Source: Owenia fusiformis (taxonomy: Eukaryota > Annelida > Polychaeta > Sabellida > Oweniidae). From it: a DNA stretch of 64,000 nucleotides. Made by a program: the position numbers and the translations under genes. This document shows, in pieces, positions 25,181 to 36,305 of the stretch (position 1 is the stretch's first letter; the number at the start of each line of letters is the position of its first letter). The stretch is from contig CAIIXF020000008.1 of NCBI GenBank assembly GCA_903813345.2, positions 16,040,822 to 16,104,821 on the forward strand, read 5' to 3'. The notes beneath the pieces are model-generated. The model worked only from the letters and a program-made list of their open reading frames with translations. It was not told where the DNA came from and searched no databases.

Positions 25181-26425
25181 TCATAATGTATATAAGCTCC
25201 ATACATCAGCTATCTCATGGGCTTGAGCAGCCTACAGTAAGATTGGGACATGGGTAATACACACCACTTTGATTCAATAATCTTGAGTTGTAAAAGAAAA
25301 TATAAAATTGTAAAAAAAACATTTTTTGTATACCAAATTAGATTTTGGAGACTGAAAGGGTATTAGGCTTTATAAAAATATATACAGGGAGGGCTAAAAT
25401 ATTTCAGTATGTTTATATGTTCAATAATACACCCAATATTTCATTTTTTGTCTGAAAATAATTTCAGAACATGTTGCAAAACCGTCCCTATATGTCTATC
25501 TGACCTACTGTATAAGATATTGATCTGGTACTACAATTAGAAGCATGACTAAAAGTGTTAAATTGTTAAAATATTATTCTGATAACTGCATACTAGTAAT
25601 TTCATTCAGACCCCTAGCAGGGGTGGATCTGGGAACCAACAAGGGGGGGGGGGGGCTTTCAGGTCTGAGAAAAAAAAATTTGGGCCCCAAAACCAAAAAG
25701 TGGGCCCAAATTTTTCTTCAAAATTTGGCCTAAAATTCAAAAATAAGGCCTTAAAAGGCCCAGTACTTTTTTGGCCCGAAATTTTTAGTGTCTGTAAAAC
25801 CACGGGCTTTCATCTAGAAATGCCCTAGTTGCAAAATCGATTCTTGTTTCTTCATCAAAAATATTTTTAAAATCCATCTATTACTGTTAAAAAAAGTAAC
25901 CACCAAATTAAAAAATATGTATGATATTGGCCCACCTTGTACTGTACATGATATGCTGAGTAAATACTTGAACTTACCAGTAAATCCTTATACTTACCAG
26001 CCTCTCATTGATGTTATACAGCTGCATCTCTGCACTAGCAATGGTGGTCTGCAAAAAAAATTAGAGCATCTCATTGGTGAACAGTTTAACTCATAAAATG
26101 ATATAAAATTGAAAAGGTCATTGATAGTTTTATCATACTGTGTATAATTCTTGCTCAAGTTTTAACTGATCAAAGTTTAACACAAGACTTAATTCACATC
26201 TTATCAATACTGAAGCAAGTGGTTTTAGATAAAGTACTGACTACTTACTCCTTTTGGTTCCCTTCTCTCCATATTAACTTGCTCCACAAGAGTCCACTGC
26301 TCTGTGTGTGGCTTGTTGTTGTCCCAGGGGTGATTGGCTCTACACATCCTTGCAACCTCAGGTATCAGCATCCATTTTCCTAATCCACTAAATGTATGCA
26401 TTGCTTGATGCTTTTTATCAGACAT
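25181..26425 (-). CDS. Small unrecognised three-exon gene
   Basis: Minus strand: exon 1 at 26249-26425 starts with ATG (MSDKKHQAMHTF) and ends at a GTAAGT donor; exon 2 at 25998-26048 follows TTTTTTGCAG and ends at GTAAGT; exon 3 at 25181-25231 follows TACTGTAG and ends in TGA. All three are multiples of three, phase 0, giving about 92 residues. The protein is hydrophilic and amphipathic with WMLIPEVARMCRANHPWDNN in exon 1 and EMQLYNINERL in exon 2, which looks helical. I do not recognise the family; size and composition recall short ciliary microtubule inner proteins, but no diagnostic motif supports that. A CRE/ETS-like promoter 80-160 bp upstream supports a real gene. Exon 3 is the least certain. 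Confidence 0.55.
25618..25790. repeat. CAGGGGTGGATCTGGGAACC repeat, left-hand copy
   Basis: It starts CAGGGGTGGATCTGGGAACC, then a G-run and GGGCCCAAA/GGCCC-rich words. It is a truncated relative of the complete copy at 47664-47879 and lies in intron 2 of the small minus-strand gene. The antisense open frame across it is a low-complexity artefact. Confidence 0.5.
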
Positions 26426-26504
26426 TTTAGGTTCAATATTCAAAACTCAGACTCACTCAGATAAAATATATATGAAAAGTTGTCAAGTTGGCATTTTACT
26501 TATT

Positions 26505-26592
26505 GATAGTGACGTCACGGGATGTAATTTCCCGGGTTTATTTTAAAAAGAATATTTCGTGTAGTGTAATTTTGGTGACAACTTCCGGTAAG
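26505..26592. promoter_or_regulatory. Candidate promoter: CRE and ETS-like sites
   Basis: A full palindromic TGACGTCA (CRE) lies at 26510-26517, about 85 bp upstream of the ATG of the small minus-strand gene, and ACTTCCGGTAAGG (ETS-like CTTCCGG running into a splice-donor-like GTAAGG) lies at 26581-26593. ETS plus CRE is typical of bidirectional housekeeping or ciliary promoters. It could also serve the untranslated first exon of the plus-strand GDPGP1 gene, but no transcript evidence is visible. Confidence 0.4.
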
Positions 26593-27192
26593 GTCGGGAA
26601 TTTTATTTGTAATGTTAATTTTATTTATTTAGTATATTTGTGACCATATTAACTCGATAAGGGTATCGACTTTTAAGGAAACAAATATGTGTACATATTG
26701 AATTGAAACAGTTTTTAAAAATGCGCCGTATAAGATTTCTGAGAGTAAAAACTCTTATAATTTTCTATTATCGCCCACCTAACCCAGGTCAAGTGTTTTT
26801 TTTCAAATTTCTACAGTTTAGCTTAGCTTTAGATATCATCACAGTCGGCTAAAATTAATTTCCATTTATCTCCAATAATATGAAATCTGAACTTCATTCT
26901 TACTTTTAAGGGTTGGAGGGGTATTTGACTTTTGTTGTAGTTGCAGTTTCCAAATAAAAGAGTAAGGTCAGGGTGCACTTTGATGCACTTTCATGACCAT
27001 GTGGTATTTTCAGATAAACATAACTCATTCCACACATCATCTACATCTTTCATTCTTGCACAAACGATGCATTAATGTACCTAGACTATTAATTGAGGGT
27101 TGATAATTCTTCAGAATGCTTGAATAATTGGAATATTCAGTGGTTTACTTTTCAAAATTGCAAAAAGAATTCCAATGTGCACTCTGGCCTTA

Positions 27193-28396
27193 AGGGCGAT
27201 CTACAACTGATTCGGTTCGTTTCTGTAACTGATTCGGTTCATCACCACGCATGCGCAAAATGAAAAGTGTTTCCGATGATACCTTTTGATTGAAGCATTC
27301 TTCGATCATAGCTCAGTCATCATCAATGCTGTGAATAAAACTATTTAAGTATTAGGATCACGCTAATAAGAACATCCATGATCAAAAGTAGTTACATTAA
27401 ACCTACCATAGTCCATACACTTTTGCACTAGATCTATGCATCTAAAATCAATACTGGCCATGATTCATGCTGAATATTAAAAAATTATGATGGACCACAG
27501 CGGCAAAAATAATGGAAAAATTAAATGTATTGGAGAAACATATAAATGAAAGCCATATATGATAACTACTGCTAACACACCACTCAAATGTGTCTGGAAG
27601 AGAAACGTCATGAACGTTGTCAAGTCGTTTGAGATGAGACGCCTTTTCGTTCTTAGCTCCTTATATCCAACACTGAGACCAATATTGAGATGTTTCACTG
27701 TTTTAAAACCATTTTTATGGTGGGAAGTTGCCAGGCGTTTTCCAAGACGCTTACCACAATGTAAAGTTATAATGAAAATGATATCAGGAACATACAGGAT
27801 ATGTAATTACGGACAACCAATGTCTGAACGTGTATGCTTACTATGCAATTTAAATGTCACTGAAGACGTACAGCATTTTTTACTATTGTGCCCAGCATAT
27901 ATAGATATAAGATACAATCTATTTAGTGAATTATATAAACTAGGAGTCAACAACTTTTGTGAATTCATATGTTTCATTTTCGGTGGAGGGAGCGAATATG
28001 ATCCTGAAATAATGCTTCCATTGCTGGACACGATATATGAAATGCACAAAAGAAGGGATTGCCTTCTTAAATCCTTGTAAATAATAGCATGCTCTGACAT
28101 ATGAGCATATTAATTTTGCTCATCTAACATACATAAACTTGTAGTATTTTTCGTACATTTATTTTTGTAACATATTTATGTATATGTACTCATCTTGTAG
28201 ATGGTAAATAAAATAACATAACATAACATAAAAGGGCCCAAACTGAGAATATGATGTCTTCTGGGAAATATCTATCATGTTTTTTCCTTTGACGATTGTG
28301 CATGTATAATAAAAGATTGAGAAATCAAATTTGAGATGCCCAGAAAGTAGGCACAGATAATCGAATCAAAGAACTGAATCAGTTGTAGATTGCCTT
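27193..28396. mobile_element. TIR element with TA borders, interrupted by a LINE fragment
   Basis: TA then AGGGCGATCTACAACTGATTC at the left; at the right the inverted GAATCAGTTGTAGATTGCC then TTTA. TIRs of about 20 bp with TA on both sides suggest a Tc1/mariner-like MITE. The centre is mostly a LINE 3' end (about 27480-28230), which explains its unusual length. A CGCATGCGC (NRF-1-like) word lies at about 27248. Confidence 0.65.
27511..28230 (+). pseudogene. 3' end of a non-LTR (LINE) retrotransposon, 5'-truncated
   Basis: An open frame at 27559-28080 encodes the region after the reverse transcriptase core: basic helices (RRFPRRLPQCKVIMKMISG) followed by a Cys/His motif of pattern C-x2-C-x9-H-x4-C (CLLCN ... 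HFLLLC), typical of the C-terminus of CR1/jockey/I-like LINEs. A stop and frame change just upstream (27511-27558) mark 5' decay. After the stop comes a short 3' UTR ending in an (AACAT)n tail near 28210-28230, as in LINE 3' ends. Nothing upstream resembles the catalytic RT motifs, so it is a dead fragment. Confidence 0.75.
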
Positions 28397-28619
28397 TAGT
28401 AAAATAAAAGTATTTGAGCTATTAGTGTAGTCTGATAGAGACTCTTTAAGCTAATCTACTATATTGAATGGTGTTTTTGAGTTTTCATACTTTAACTATT
28501 TGGTAGCTTTATAAATAATTTCAGGGTACTTTGTTGTAAAAGCCTTTGTTATTGTCAATTGTGGTTATATGTGATAATTTTGTAAAAAGAAATCAGCAAA
28601 AACTCATAATCACTTTTTT

Positions 28620-29640
28620 ATTGTCGGCCATTTTGGATTTTTCTGTCCTAAAATCTTGTTTGTAAAGTCTTGTCTACACGTTTTCAGGTGAACCGTTTGG
28701 TAGATCAATTCCAAATTTTCAGGGATGATTCTTAGTATGAAAATCTAGATCCGATTAGTTTTTTGGCATTCTGGATAAATGTCAAGGCGGCCATTTTGGA
28801 TTTTCTGTCCTAAAATCTTGTCGATGAAGTCTTGTCTATGCATTTGCAGGTGAACCGTTTGGTAGATCAATTTCAAATTTTCAGGGATGATTCTTAGTAT
28901 GAAAATCTAGATCTGGTTAGTTTTTTGGAATTCTGGATAAATGTCAAGGCGGCCATTTTGGATTTTCCGTCTTAAAATCTTGTCTGTAAAGTTTTGTCTA
29001 TGCATTTCCAGGTGAAGCCTTTGGTAGATCAATTTCATATTTTCAGGGATGATTCTTTGTATGAAAATCAAGATCTGATTCGTTTTTTGGCATTCTGGGT
29101 AAATGTCAAGGAAGCCATTTTGGATTTTCCGTCCTAAAATCTTGTCTGTAAAGTCTTGTCTACGCGTTTTCAGTCGAACCGTTTGGTAGATCAATTAAAA
29201 ATTTTCAGGGATGATTCTTTGTATGAAAATCTAGATCTCATTAGTTTTTCGTCATTCTGGGTAAATGTCAAGGCAGCCATTTTGGATTTTCCATTCTAAA
29301 ATCTTGTCAGTAAAGTCTTGTCTACGCATTTTCAGGTGAACTGTTTGGTAGATCAATTTCAAATTTTCAGGGTTGATTCTTAGTATGAAAATCTAGAACT
29401 GATTAGTTTTTTGACATTCTGGGTAAATGTAAAATCTTGTCTCGTCTGTAAAGTCTTGTTTACGCATTTTCTGGTTAACCATTTGACGGATCAATTTCAA
29501 ATTTTCAGGGGTGGTTTTTAGTATGAAAATCTAGAACTAACTAATTTTATGGCATTTTGGGGGCCCATTTTGGATTTCCCGTCCTCAAATTGTGTCAGTA
29601 AAGTCTTGTCTACTCATTTTCGGGATAACCATTTGATAGG
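28620..29640 (+). repeat. ~162-bp tandem array with GGCGGCCATTTTGG
   Basis: Anchors like GGTGAACCGTTTGGTAGATC recur near 28691, 28853, 29014, 29177 and 29339 (about 162 bp), then 29477 in a shortened unit. Each full unit has AAATCTTGTCTGTAAAGTC, ATGATTCTTAGTATGAAAAT and AAGGCGGCCATTTTGGATTT. About seven copies, diverging at the right. An antisense open frame across it is a repeat artefact. Confidence 0.85.
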
Positions 29641-30018
29641 ATCACCCATTGGTAGGGACATTTTGTACACATTTGTGTTCTTGTTTTCTAATGTGATAAC
29701 CTTGAGCCTGTAAACATATCTATTACTGTTTTAAATTAATCTTTGGTGTATATGTTGTGAAGTTAGGTCAGGTGATATTTTTATTTGCAGTAGGGCTTTA
29801 ATATATGATTTGGGTAATATATGACTCAAGGTGGTTTTGTACAGTTTTGTCAAAATTCCACAAAGCTACACAATCTGCAATTTAACTTCTTACAGTATAT
29901 TTATTTAGATGTATATTATTAACCAGCTCCGGTGACTTATCTCTCATGAATTAAAATAATGCAATTTTTCATGAAGTGGTTAAATATTGATATAAAGATG
30001 GGAACCCCAAAATGCAAG
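29641..30018. other. Unique AT-rich DNA before the LTR element
   Basis: No exon or repeat recognised. If the GDPGP1 transcript starts upstream, this is part of its first intron. Confidence 0.4.
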
Positions 30019-30022
30019 GTAT

Positions 30023-32036
30023 TGTGGGAAATTTAGGAATTCCCCACTTTATGTTATTTTAATTAAATTGTAATAATCTTTAATAAATTTAAAAGTTAAT
30101 TGTTACATGTCATTAACAATATAAGAGGGACTCTCCCGGGAGTTTTTAATTACACTGGACCGAAAGGTAAAGGGTATTTCCCCTAAAATTGGTCACGTGG
30201 GATCCCTGATTTAGAATAGTTGAACCTGGGGCTAGAAAAAGAAGAAGCGTGAGGAAGATGGCGGCCATTTAGCTTTGGATTGATGCTGAAACTTGTGGAG
30301 ATAGCGTAGGAGATAAGTGTAATCTGTCATTAAGGATAGTGACATTTATTCGAGAAGTATTTTGTGCTGTTGTTGAGGCAGTTTAATCTACACGGAAGTA
30401 GGTTTATTGGACGTTTTGGAGAGGGAAAAGCGGGAGAGAATCAGGGCCATGTGTGGTGTGACTACCTGTTGATGACCTGAAGTTGGGAGTGAGGTATCTA
30501 GAAGCAGGAAGACGCATGTGGTAAGGTTACCTTTTTCTATGGCTCGTATTCCATAGCTTCAAATGATGTTGAGGATAATGATGTGCTGATCATCTATTAT
30601 TTTGAGAAACAGTGAATTATATATAAGACTTTATTAAAGTTGCATTTATGTGCGTTGTATTTCCAAGCTAAATATTTCCATCTGGCTGCCAGTGTTGTCT
30701 TCCAAGTGTTTGATATCTAAGCCTGTGAATTTGATTCTCAGTTGCGGCATCTAAAAGTGAGCTGGAAGTAACTGTCACTTCCTGCGGAACTACCAGAGAG
30801 TGACTGGGAATAATTGTTGTTTAGTGTTGAGCAGAACCTGATTTATACAGTATTTCCATGCTTATATCAGTTTGAGATCTCAAATAACCTTTCTATAGTT
30901 GTGCTTTTAGTGTTTTCCTACTTTTGCTAATAAAAAGGGGAATCTATATCTCTTTAATAAATTAATTCATCATCCTTTAGCTTATCTTAACAAATACTCA
31001 TTATTTCATTCTCTCAGCGCTTCTCTTGTACCATTGAAGAGCCAAAGATATTTGTGAAGTAAATTGATCCTTTGCCTTTGCTCCTCATGTGAATTATCAG
31101 GGAGTAATATAGATTGTGCATTTCTCATTAGAATAACTCATCTCCAGCATTGTTTCACTCTTATGGTAAGAGCTAATTTATTCAGGTTTACTCATTGGGC
31201 TTACAGAATCTACCAGTGAGCTGAGAGTAATTATTACTCTCCGCGGAACTAACAGAGAGTAAGCCAGGAGTAATCTGAGAGTGGAAAGAGTAATTTGAAG
31301 AGCAGTTGGGAGTAACTTGTGAGTAGAGTGAGCCCGGAGTAAGCTGGGAGCAGAAGGAGTAAGGAGTGATCGTAGGAGTAATTAAGGAGTAATCTGATCC
31401 TTGGAGCAATTAAGGAGTTACCTGGGACTAGGAGTAATTGGGAGCGTAATCAAGGAGTAATTTGAGAGCAGGAGGAGTAAATTGACAGTAATCATATTAG
31501 CAGAGGAGGAGCAACTTGAGGAAACCAAGAGTGAATTGGAGTAAGCTGAAGAATAGCCAGGAGTATTATTAATTTTGATGTGAGGAGTAACCCAGCAGAC
31601 TAACTTTTTTTCTGAGGAGTAACCAGAGTAACAATCCTAGAGGAGACGAAGCATCTTAGTGTATATAATTTTCTGGACATTGTGATTAATGTTGGTTTAG
31701 GTGTAATTTGGGGATGACAGACATTTGAACATTCATTGTGCCAGAGCATTTGAGTAATGATAAGGACTTTGAAATTACTCTTTGAGAATAGGAGAATAAA
31801 TAGACAGTAGACATACAGTATTTTGAGTAGATTGCTATTTTATTGTAAATTTTATTGTAATTGTACAAATATATGTGTTTTTGTTGCCATTAATTCTTGT
31901 CGTGTATGCTCTCTTAAGCCGCAGTACCACCAAACCAGGTCTGCGCCCACGTAGATAATCTGTGAGAATCCCATAATAAAAATAATTGTTCGTGACTTGA
32001 CCTCCCCACACTACCACATTTTGGCCAGGTCCGACA
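30023..32036 (+). repeat. 5' LTR
   Basis: TG...CA ends, 2,014 bp, unusually long. It contains GAGGAAGATGGCGGCCATTTAG at about 30241-30262 (YY1-like), an internal imperfect duplication (about 30755-30812 resembling 31208-31275, sharing GCGGAACTA-CAGAGAGT) and a run of many GGAGTAA words between about 31208 and 31640. Antisense open frames in it exist only because GAGTAA repeats lack stops on that strand. Confidence 0.95.
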
Positions 32037-32037
32037 T

Positions 32038-32058
32038 TGGTGGCAGCATCGGGATTTG
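32038..32058 (+). other. tRNA primer-binding site
   Basis: Two bases after the LTR, TGGTGGCAGCATCGGGATTT matches the complement of a tRNA 3' end: CCA, an acceptor strand TGGCAGC and a TTC-arm-like ATCCCGAT. The acceptor strand is like that of some animal tRNA-Leu genes; the isoacceptor is inferred. Confidence 0.7.
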
Positions 32059-32084
32059 CTTAGGGAGGACGTCAAAAAGAGAAT

Positions 32085-33840
32085 ATGGCAACTAAACCAG
32101 AGGAAGGGATGGAATACGTGGAATCCCAGACGGAAGGGAGAAGACAGGAGGAGGAGTCTGCTGATAACACTGTCTTCTTCCAAGGAGATAATGCTCAAAT
32201 GGATATTGGGCTTGATGATACAGTGCCAGTCAGAAGAGACACATTTAGTGGAACCGAATCTGCAAGACAAGCAGAAGAAAATCCAGCAGGAGCGAGGTCA
32301 AAGACTGGATACACAGTACAGGGAGAAGGTTATGGGATGACACCAGCAAGAGGTTACCCTTTAACATCCACTGTACTAGATGGAAAATCTCCAGGAGTAA
32401 TTATGCCAATGGAACAGGAGCTACAGAGTCAGCAAGTCCAGATGTCTGTGTTAGACAGTCAACTGAAGGCGCTGGACCAGCAAAACAGAACTTTGTATGA
32501 GGATCTGAGGAGGGAAGTATACTCAGGTCAGGAGAAGCTGAGAAGGGAAGTAAATGCAAGTCAGAGAGAGATACAGACAGAGTTAGAAAGACTGAGTGCA
32601 AGCCACCTGGAAGCCCAACAAGAAGTTAAGGGCTTTCTGTCTATTCTAGTGCAGCGTCTCCCAGCTACTAAGGATGATAGTCGTTTGACTTCTGATGAGT
32701 CAGTGAGTAAACAAAAGCAGAGTTATAGGAGTACAATGACTGCAAATCAAGAGCTAGAGCAGAAGAGTAGACTAGACTCTCCACATTCCCCAGGCAGAGT
32801 AAATACTCAGCCGCGAGGAGATGTATGTTCTGGCATATATAGGAAAAGGCCATCACTTCAGAGACAGGATCGGTATGTTGGTGAGGAATTAGCATCTCAT
32901 CTTGGCAAAGGATGGTCACAGGATGCTAAGATGGGGGGGTGATAGGTGGCCACTATCACAAGAATATGGAAGGAGTTACACTGAGCAACTGAGGGAGCAG
33001 GAAAGGTCTGCTCAATTGCTCAGAGAGGAGACTCATCAGAAACCTAACCAATACTCCCGAGAGCAGTTGGCCCAAGAGGGGGTTGGGGAATTCTGTGGCG
33101 GAGGAGAACTCGACAGGAGTGAGATGCGGAGATGTGGGAGACATTTCCTACACTCTCCAATGGAATACTCTTCTGATCATCAGGACAGAAGGCAACCAGA
33201 GGAACTCATTGGTAATGTTCCGAACCCAAATCTTAGTAGAGATACCCAGCAGAGAGTATCTGCAGAAGCATTAGCTCCAGAGGATAAAGAGGAGAAAGCA
33301 GCAGAGTCAGTGATTGTTACTAAAGTTCTGGACATGTGCACTGAGTTAATAAAGTCAAACAAGAATTCACGTGTACGCGTAAAGCCAACACAAACATTTG
33401 ACGGAAGTACACCTTGGAAGGACTACAAGGCATATTTTTCTACATGTGTAGAGAACAATGGCTGGACTCCAGAGGAGAAAAGGCAGTATTTGGCTACTAA
33501 TCTTCGTTGAGATGCCCAACAATTGGTGCTAGAACTGGAAGAGAGCTATTCCTATGAGGACTTAATAGAGGCCCTAGAAAAGAGATTTGGACCAGGGGGG
33601 AAAGCCGACGTGTTTGAGGCTGAGTTGTGCAACCGCACACGAAAGCCAAAGGAGTCCCTTCAGAGTTTGGGCCAGAATATCCGGCGTTTAGCTTCGTTAG
33701 CCTATCCTGAGATGAGCAGGATGGCTCAAGACAGGCTTGCCAGAAGGAGCTTTGAGCAAGCCATACCAGATGATGATTTGCGACAAGCCATTCACAGGAA
33801 GGATCCAGAAAACTTGATAAGGCCATTGAGGTAGCTCTCA
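32085..33840 (+). pseudogene. Gag-like region, broken by frameshifts and a stop
   Basis: The first frame opens at ATG 32085 and closes at 32942 at a run of seven G's; the next frame carries on to 33510 (TGA), then the same frame stays open to about 33834, where the reading changes again near 33812. The first ~285 codons are hydrophilic, Gln/Glu-rich and coiled-coil-like. The conserved part (about 33330-33830) has the features of Ty3-type Gag core: an FDGSTPWKDYKAYF-like start, a basic/acidic helical region and LEKRFGPGG. Two frameshifts and one in-frame TGA break it in this copy; slippage or readthrough is possible but unproven. Restored sequence is not given. Confidence 0.75.
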
Positions 33841-36050
33841 AAGAGGAAAGCTACCAAGAATCCGAAAGGATCAGAAGAGGCCTAAAATCTAAGAGGGATC
33901 ATAAAATCTTGCAAGTTGATGAGGAAGATGATATAAATACTAAACTGCAGCAAATACTAAAACCAGTGGAGCAGTTACTCGAAAAGACACTGGGAAAGAT
34001 GAGTAAGGATATAGCCGATATCGTTAACAGAGGACCTTCAAAACGTACATTCAGTTGTAAAAAGTGCGGAGAGGAGGGACATAGAGTAAGATGGTGTCCA
34101 ACAATTACATGTTATAATTGTGACAAACCTGGGCACTTGTCATTTGACTGTCCATTACCTGAGAAGCCAAAAAGAGAGAAAGATCAGTCCAGGACAGTAA
34201 CCACCAATTCTGTGACTCCTGTGAGGTTTATGGCAGATCGTTATGAGGAGATAACTACAGGGAATAGAGAGGAGCTGGTGCGGAAGATAGTAGCAGATGT
34301 GGATATCTGTGGGACTAGGATGGAATTCCTTGTTGATTCAGGGGCTGTAAGCACTATGATAGGATGGGGTTGCTACAATCGTATACCAAAAGAGCATCGC
34401 CCTCCTCTGAGACCCTTAGATCGACTCTTCACACAGGCAGATGGATCCCATTTAGCTGTGTATGGAATGATAACATGTGACATTGAACAAGATGGTAAAG
34501 TGATACCTATGAATATAGCGGTAGCAGATATTGCCTCTGATGGTATCCTTGGGTCAGAGTATTTATCTGCAAGCGGAGCTATTATTGATTATCCTAATTT
34601 GAGAATTTACTTCAAGGATCAAGAACAAAAGGCAGAGGAGATAATGCTGTGTTCCTACTGCCACTCACAGAGGAGTAAACTTGAGATAGATAGGTACAAC
34701 ATAAGGGGAGATTCATATAAGACCGAAAAAACGATGTTTGATAGGAATGTGGATGCGGATGACACAGAGATGATGGAGTTTCCTGATAGCGAGGATACTG
34801 ACGAAGGCTGCCCAGAGCCAAGAAGAGATATTACTAAGTTTGAATCTGGAGAGAGTGAAGAAAAATCCACTGAAAGACAGTATGATATCCCTGATACAAA
34901 TAGTGATGGTCCGAGCAATGAGCTATCCTTGCATAAGAACCAGAATCTTACACTTAAGGAAAACTCATCCATGAGGGAAATAATGAGGAATAATGAGAAT
35001 AAATCAGATGATCTTAGAAATCTTGTTTTGAAGAGTAAAGGGGCGGGTCTTACTCATAGGGATTATCAGGAGAGTGGAATGCGAACCCAAAGTGTGAACA
35101 GCAAGGGAAGACTGAGAAAGTCAAAACAAGTTGGCAAGAACCCTACATTGGTGGAGTATGAGATGAAAAGGTCAACTCCCAATAACCAGAATTTTGGGAG
35201 TAGAAAGGACAACTGTACTGGGAGGGATAGCCTAGTACATAGTAAATCTTTTAGGAGCAATGAACCATCGAGGAGCCAGAGAGAACAGTCTACTCTGAAG
35301 AGAGCACTTACAGGGAGTACTCATGAAACTCTCACTTGGGATAATACTCAAGAGAGTAGATTAAAGAGGCCCAATAGAGACAAGGTCCACGAGCACAAGG
35401 TGGTAGCTCACAGGAATTTAAAGGAGAGGAAGATATGGCCACTTGAGAAAGACTCTGGTGGACAGGAGAGCAAACTAAAGGAGTTGACTATGAATCAGCC
35501 ATTCATCAGGAGCAAGGCTAAGAAGTTTAATCAGAGGAATGATCAACTGAAGAATAGAGTTCCCTGTAGACAGGAGTTACCATTGATGGAGGAAGCAAAT
35601 ATTGTTCCAGTTATACGACCATTGGTAGGAGGTACCAATGAGCCTTTACTGAAAGAAGATGCGCTAAGGAGTAATATAGAGACTCCAATGCCAAAAAGAT
35701 ACCATTTAAGAAGCAGAAGGGTAGAACCTACTCAGACAAATGGAATGTCTGTGAGAAGAAGAGGTGCCCCAAGAGCAGAGCCTACTCGGAGAAGCAAGGT
35801 GTATGAGAACACATTAGAGGAGCCTATAGTAGAGAAAGAGCATGTTTCTCAAGGGACAGTCACTCCTCAACTCATGGAAATGAAACGCTCGCTGGAAAGG
35901 ATGATACCAGTTTTAAATACATTTGGGTTAGCATCAGGCCATACATCGGAGTCGCGTAGATGTTTGGAGGAGGTGCATAGAAAGGCCATCGATGTGCTTG
36001 AGTTGATAATACTTCCTGAGGAATGTGAAAACAACAAGATCAATGAGTAG
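33841..36050 (+). CDS. Nucleocapsid zinc knuckles, aspartic protease and long C-terminal tail of LTR element
   Basis: A continuous frame to TAG at 36050. It starts with an acidic/coiled stretch, then two C-x2-C-x4-H-x4-C zinc knuckles at about 34054-34153 (CKKCGEEGHRVRWC and CYNCDKPGHLSFDC), which bind RNA. A retropepsin-like domain follows at about 34290-34610 with the catalytic FLVDSGAVSTMI triad and an ILGSEYL flap-side motif. Instead of reverse transcriptase there are about 470 residues of low-complexity, Ser/Arg/Glu-rich sequence ending in EMKRSLERMIPVLNTFGLAS. No polymerase, RNase H or integrase motif was found in any frame before the 3' LTR. The region continues the Gag frame after a frameshift, so it is best read as the end of one Gag-protease polyprotein. 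Confidence 0.85.
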
Positions 36051-36291
36051 ATAGAGACTGAATGGTTTTTCTCAGTCATGGACATTAAGTCATATATTAA
36101 AACCAATAGACACTTGAGATTTTGATTTGATGTAAAGAGATGGGAGTAAAGGTTGAGTAATTGGAACATTATAGACTGTAAGATGTTAAATGTTCTTATA
36201 TGTTATTTTTATAGTTTATTGAACTTTAGATTTAGATTGTCATTTACTCATTACTCGAGTTAAAGAGTAGCAATGCGAGGGCGCATTGATT

Positions 36292-36305
36292 TAAGATGGA
36301 GGGTG
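36292..36305 (+). other. Polypurine tract of LTR element
   Basis: AAGATGGAGGGTG-like purine-rich sequence immediately before the 3' LTR TGTGGG, in the place where plus-strand synthesis is primed. It contains a few pyrimidines, so it is a weak tract. Confidence 0.55.

Noticed and set aside
28907-29194. Antisense 95-codon open frame
   Set aside because: It covers two 162-bp repeat units and the protein repeats itself accordingly.
31188-31409. Antisense open frames in both LTRs (also 37471-37692)
   Set aside because: Identical because the LTRs are identical; the open frame results from GAGTAA repeats and has no coding features.
32401-33362. Antisense open frames over the gag region
   Set aside because: Shadows of the plus-strand Gag frames.
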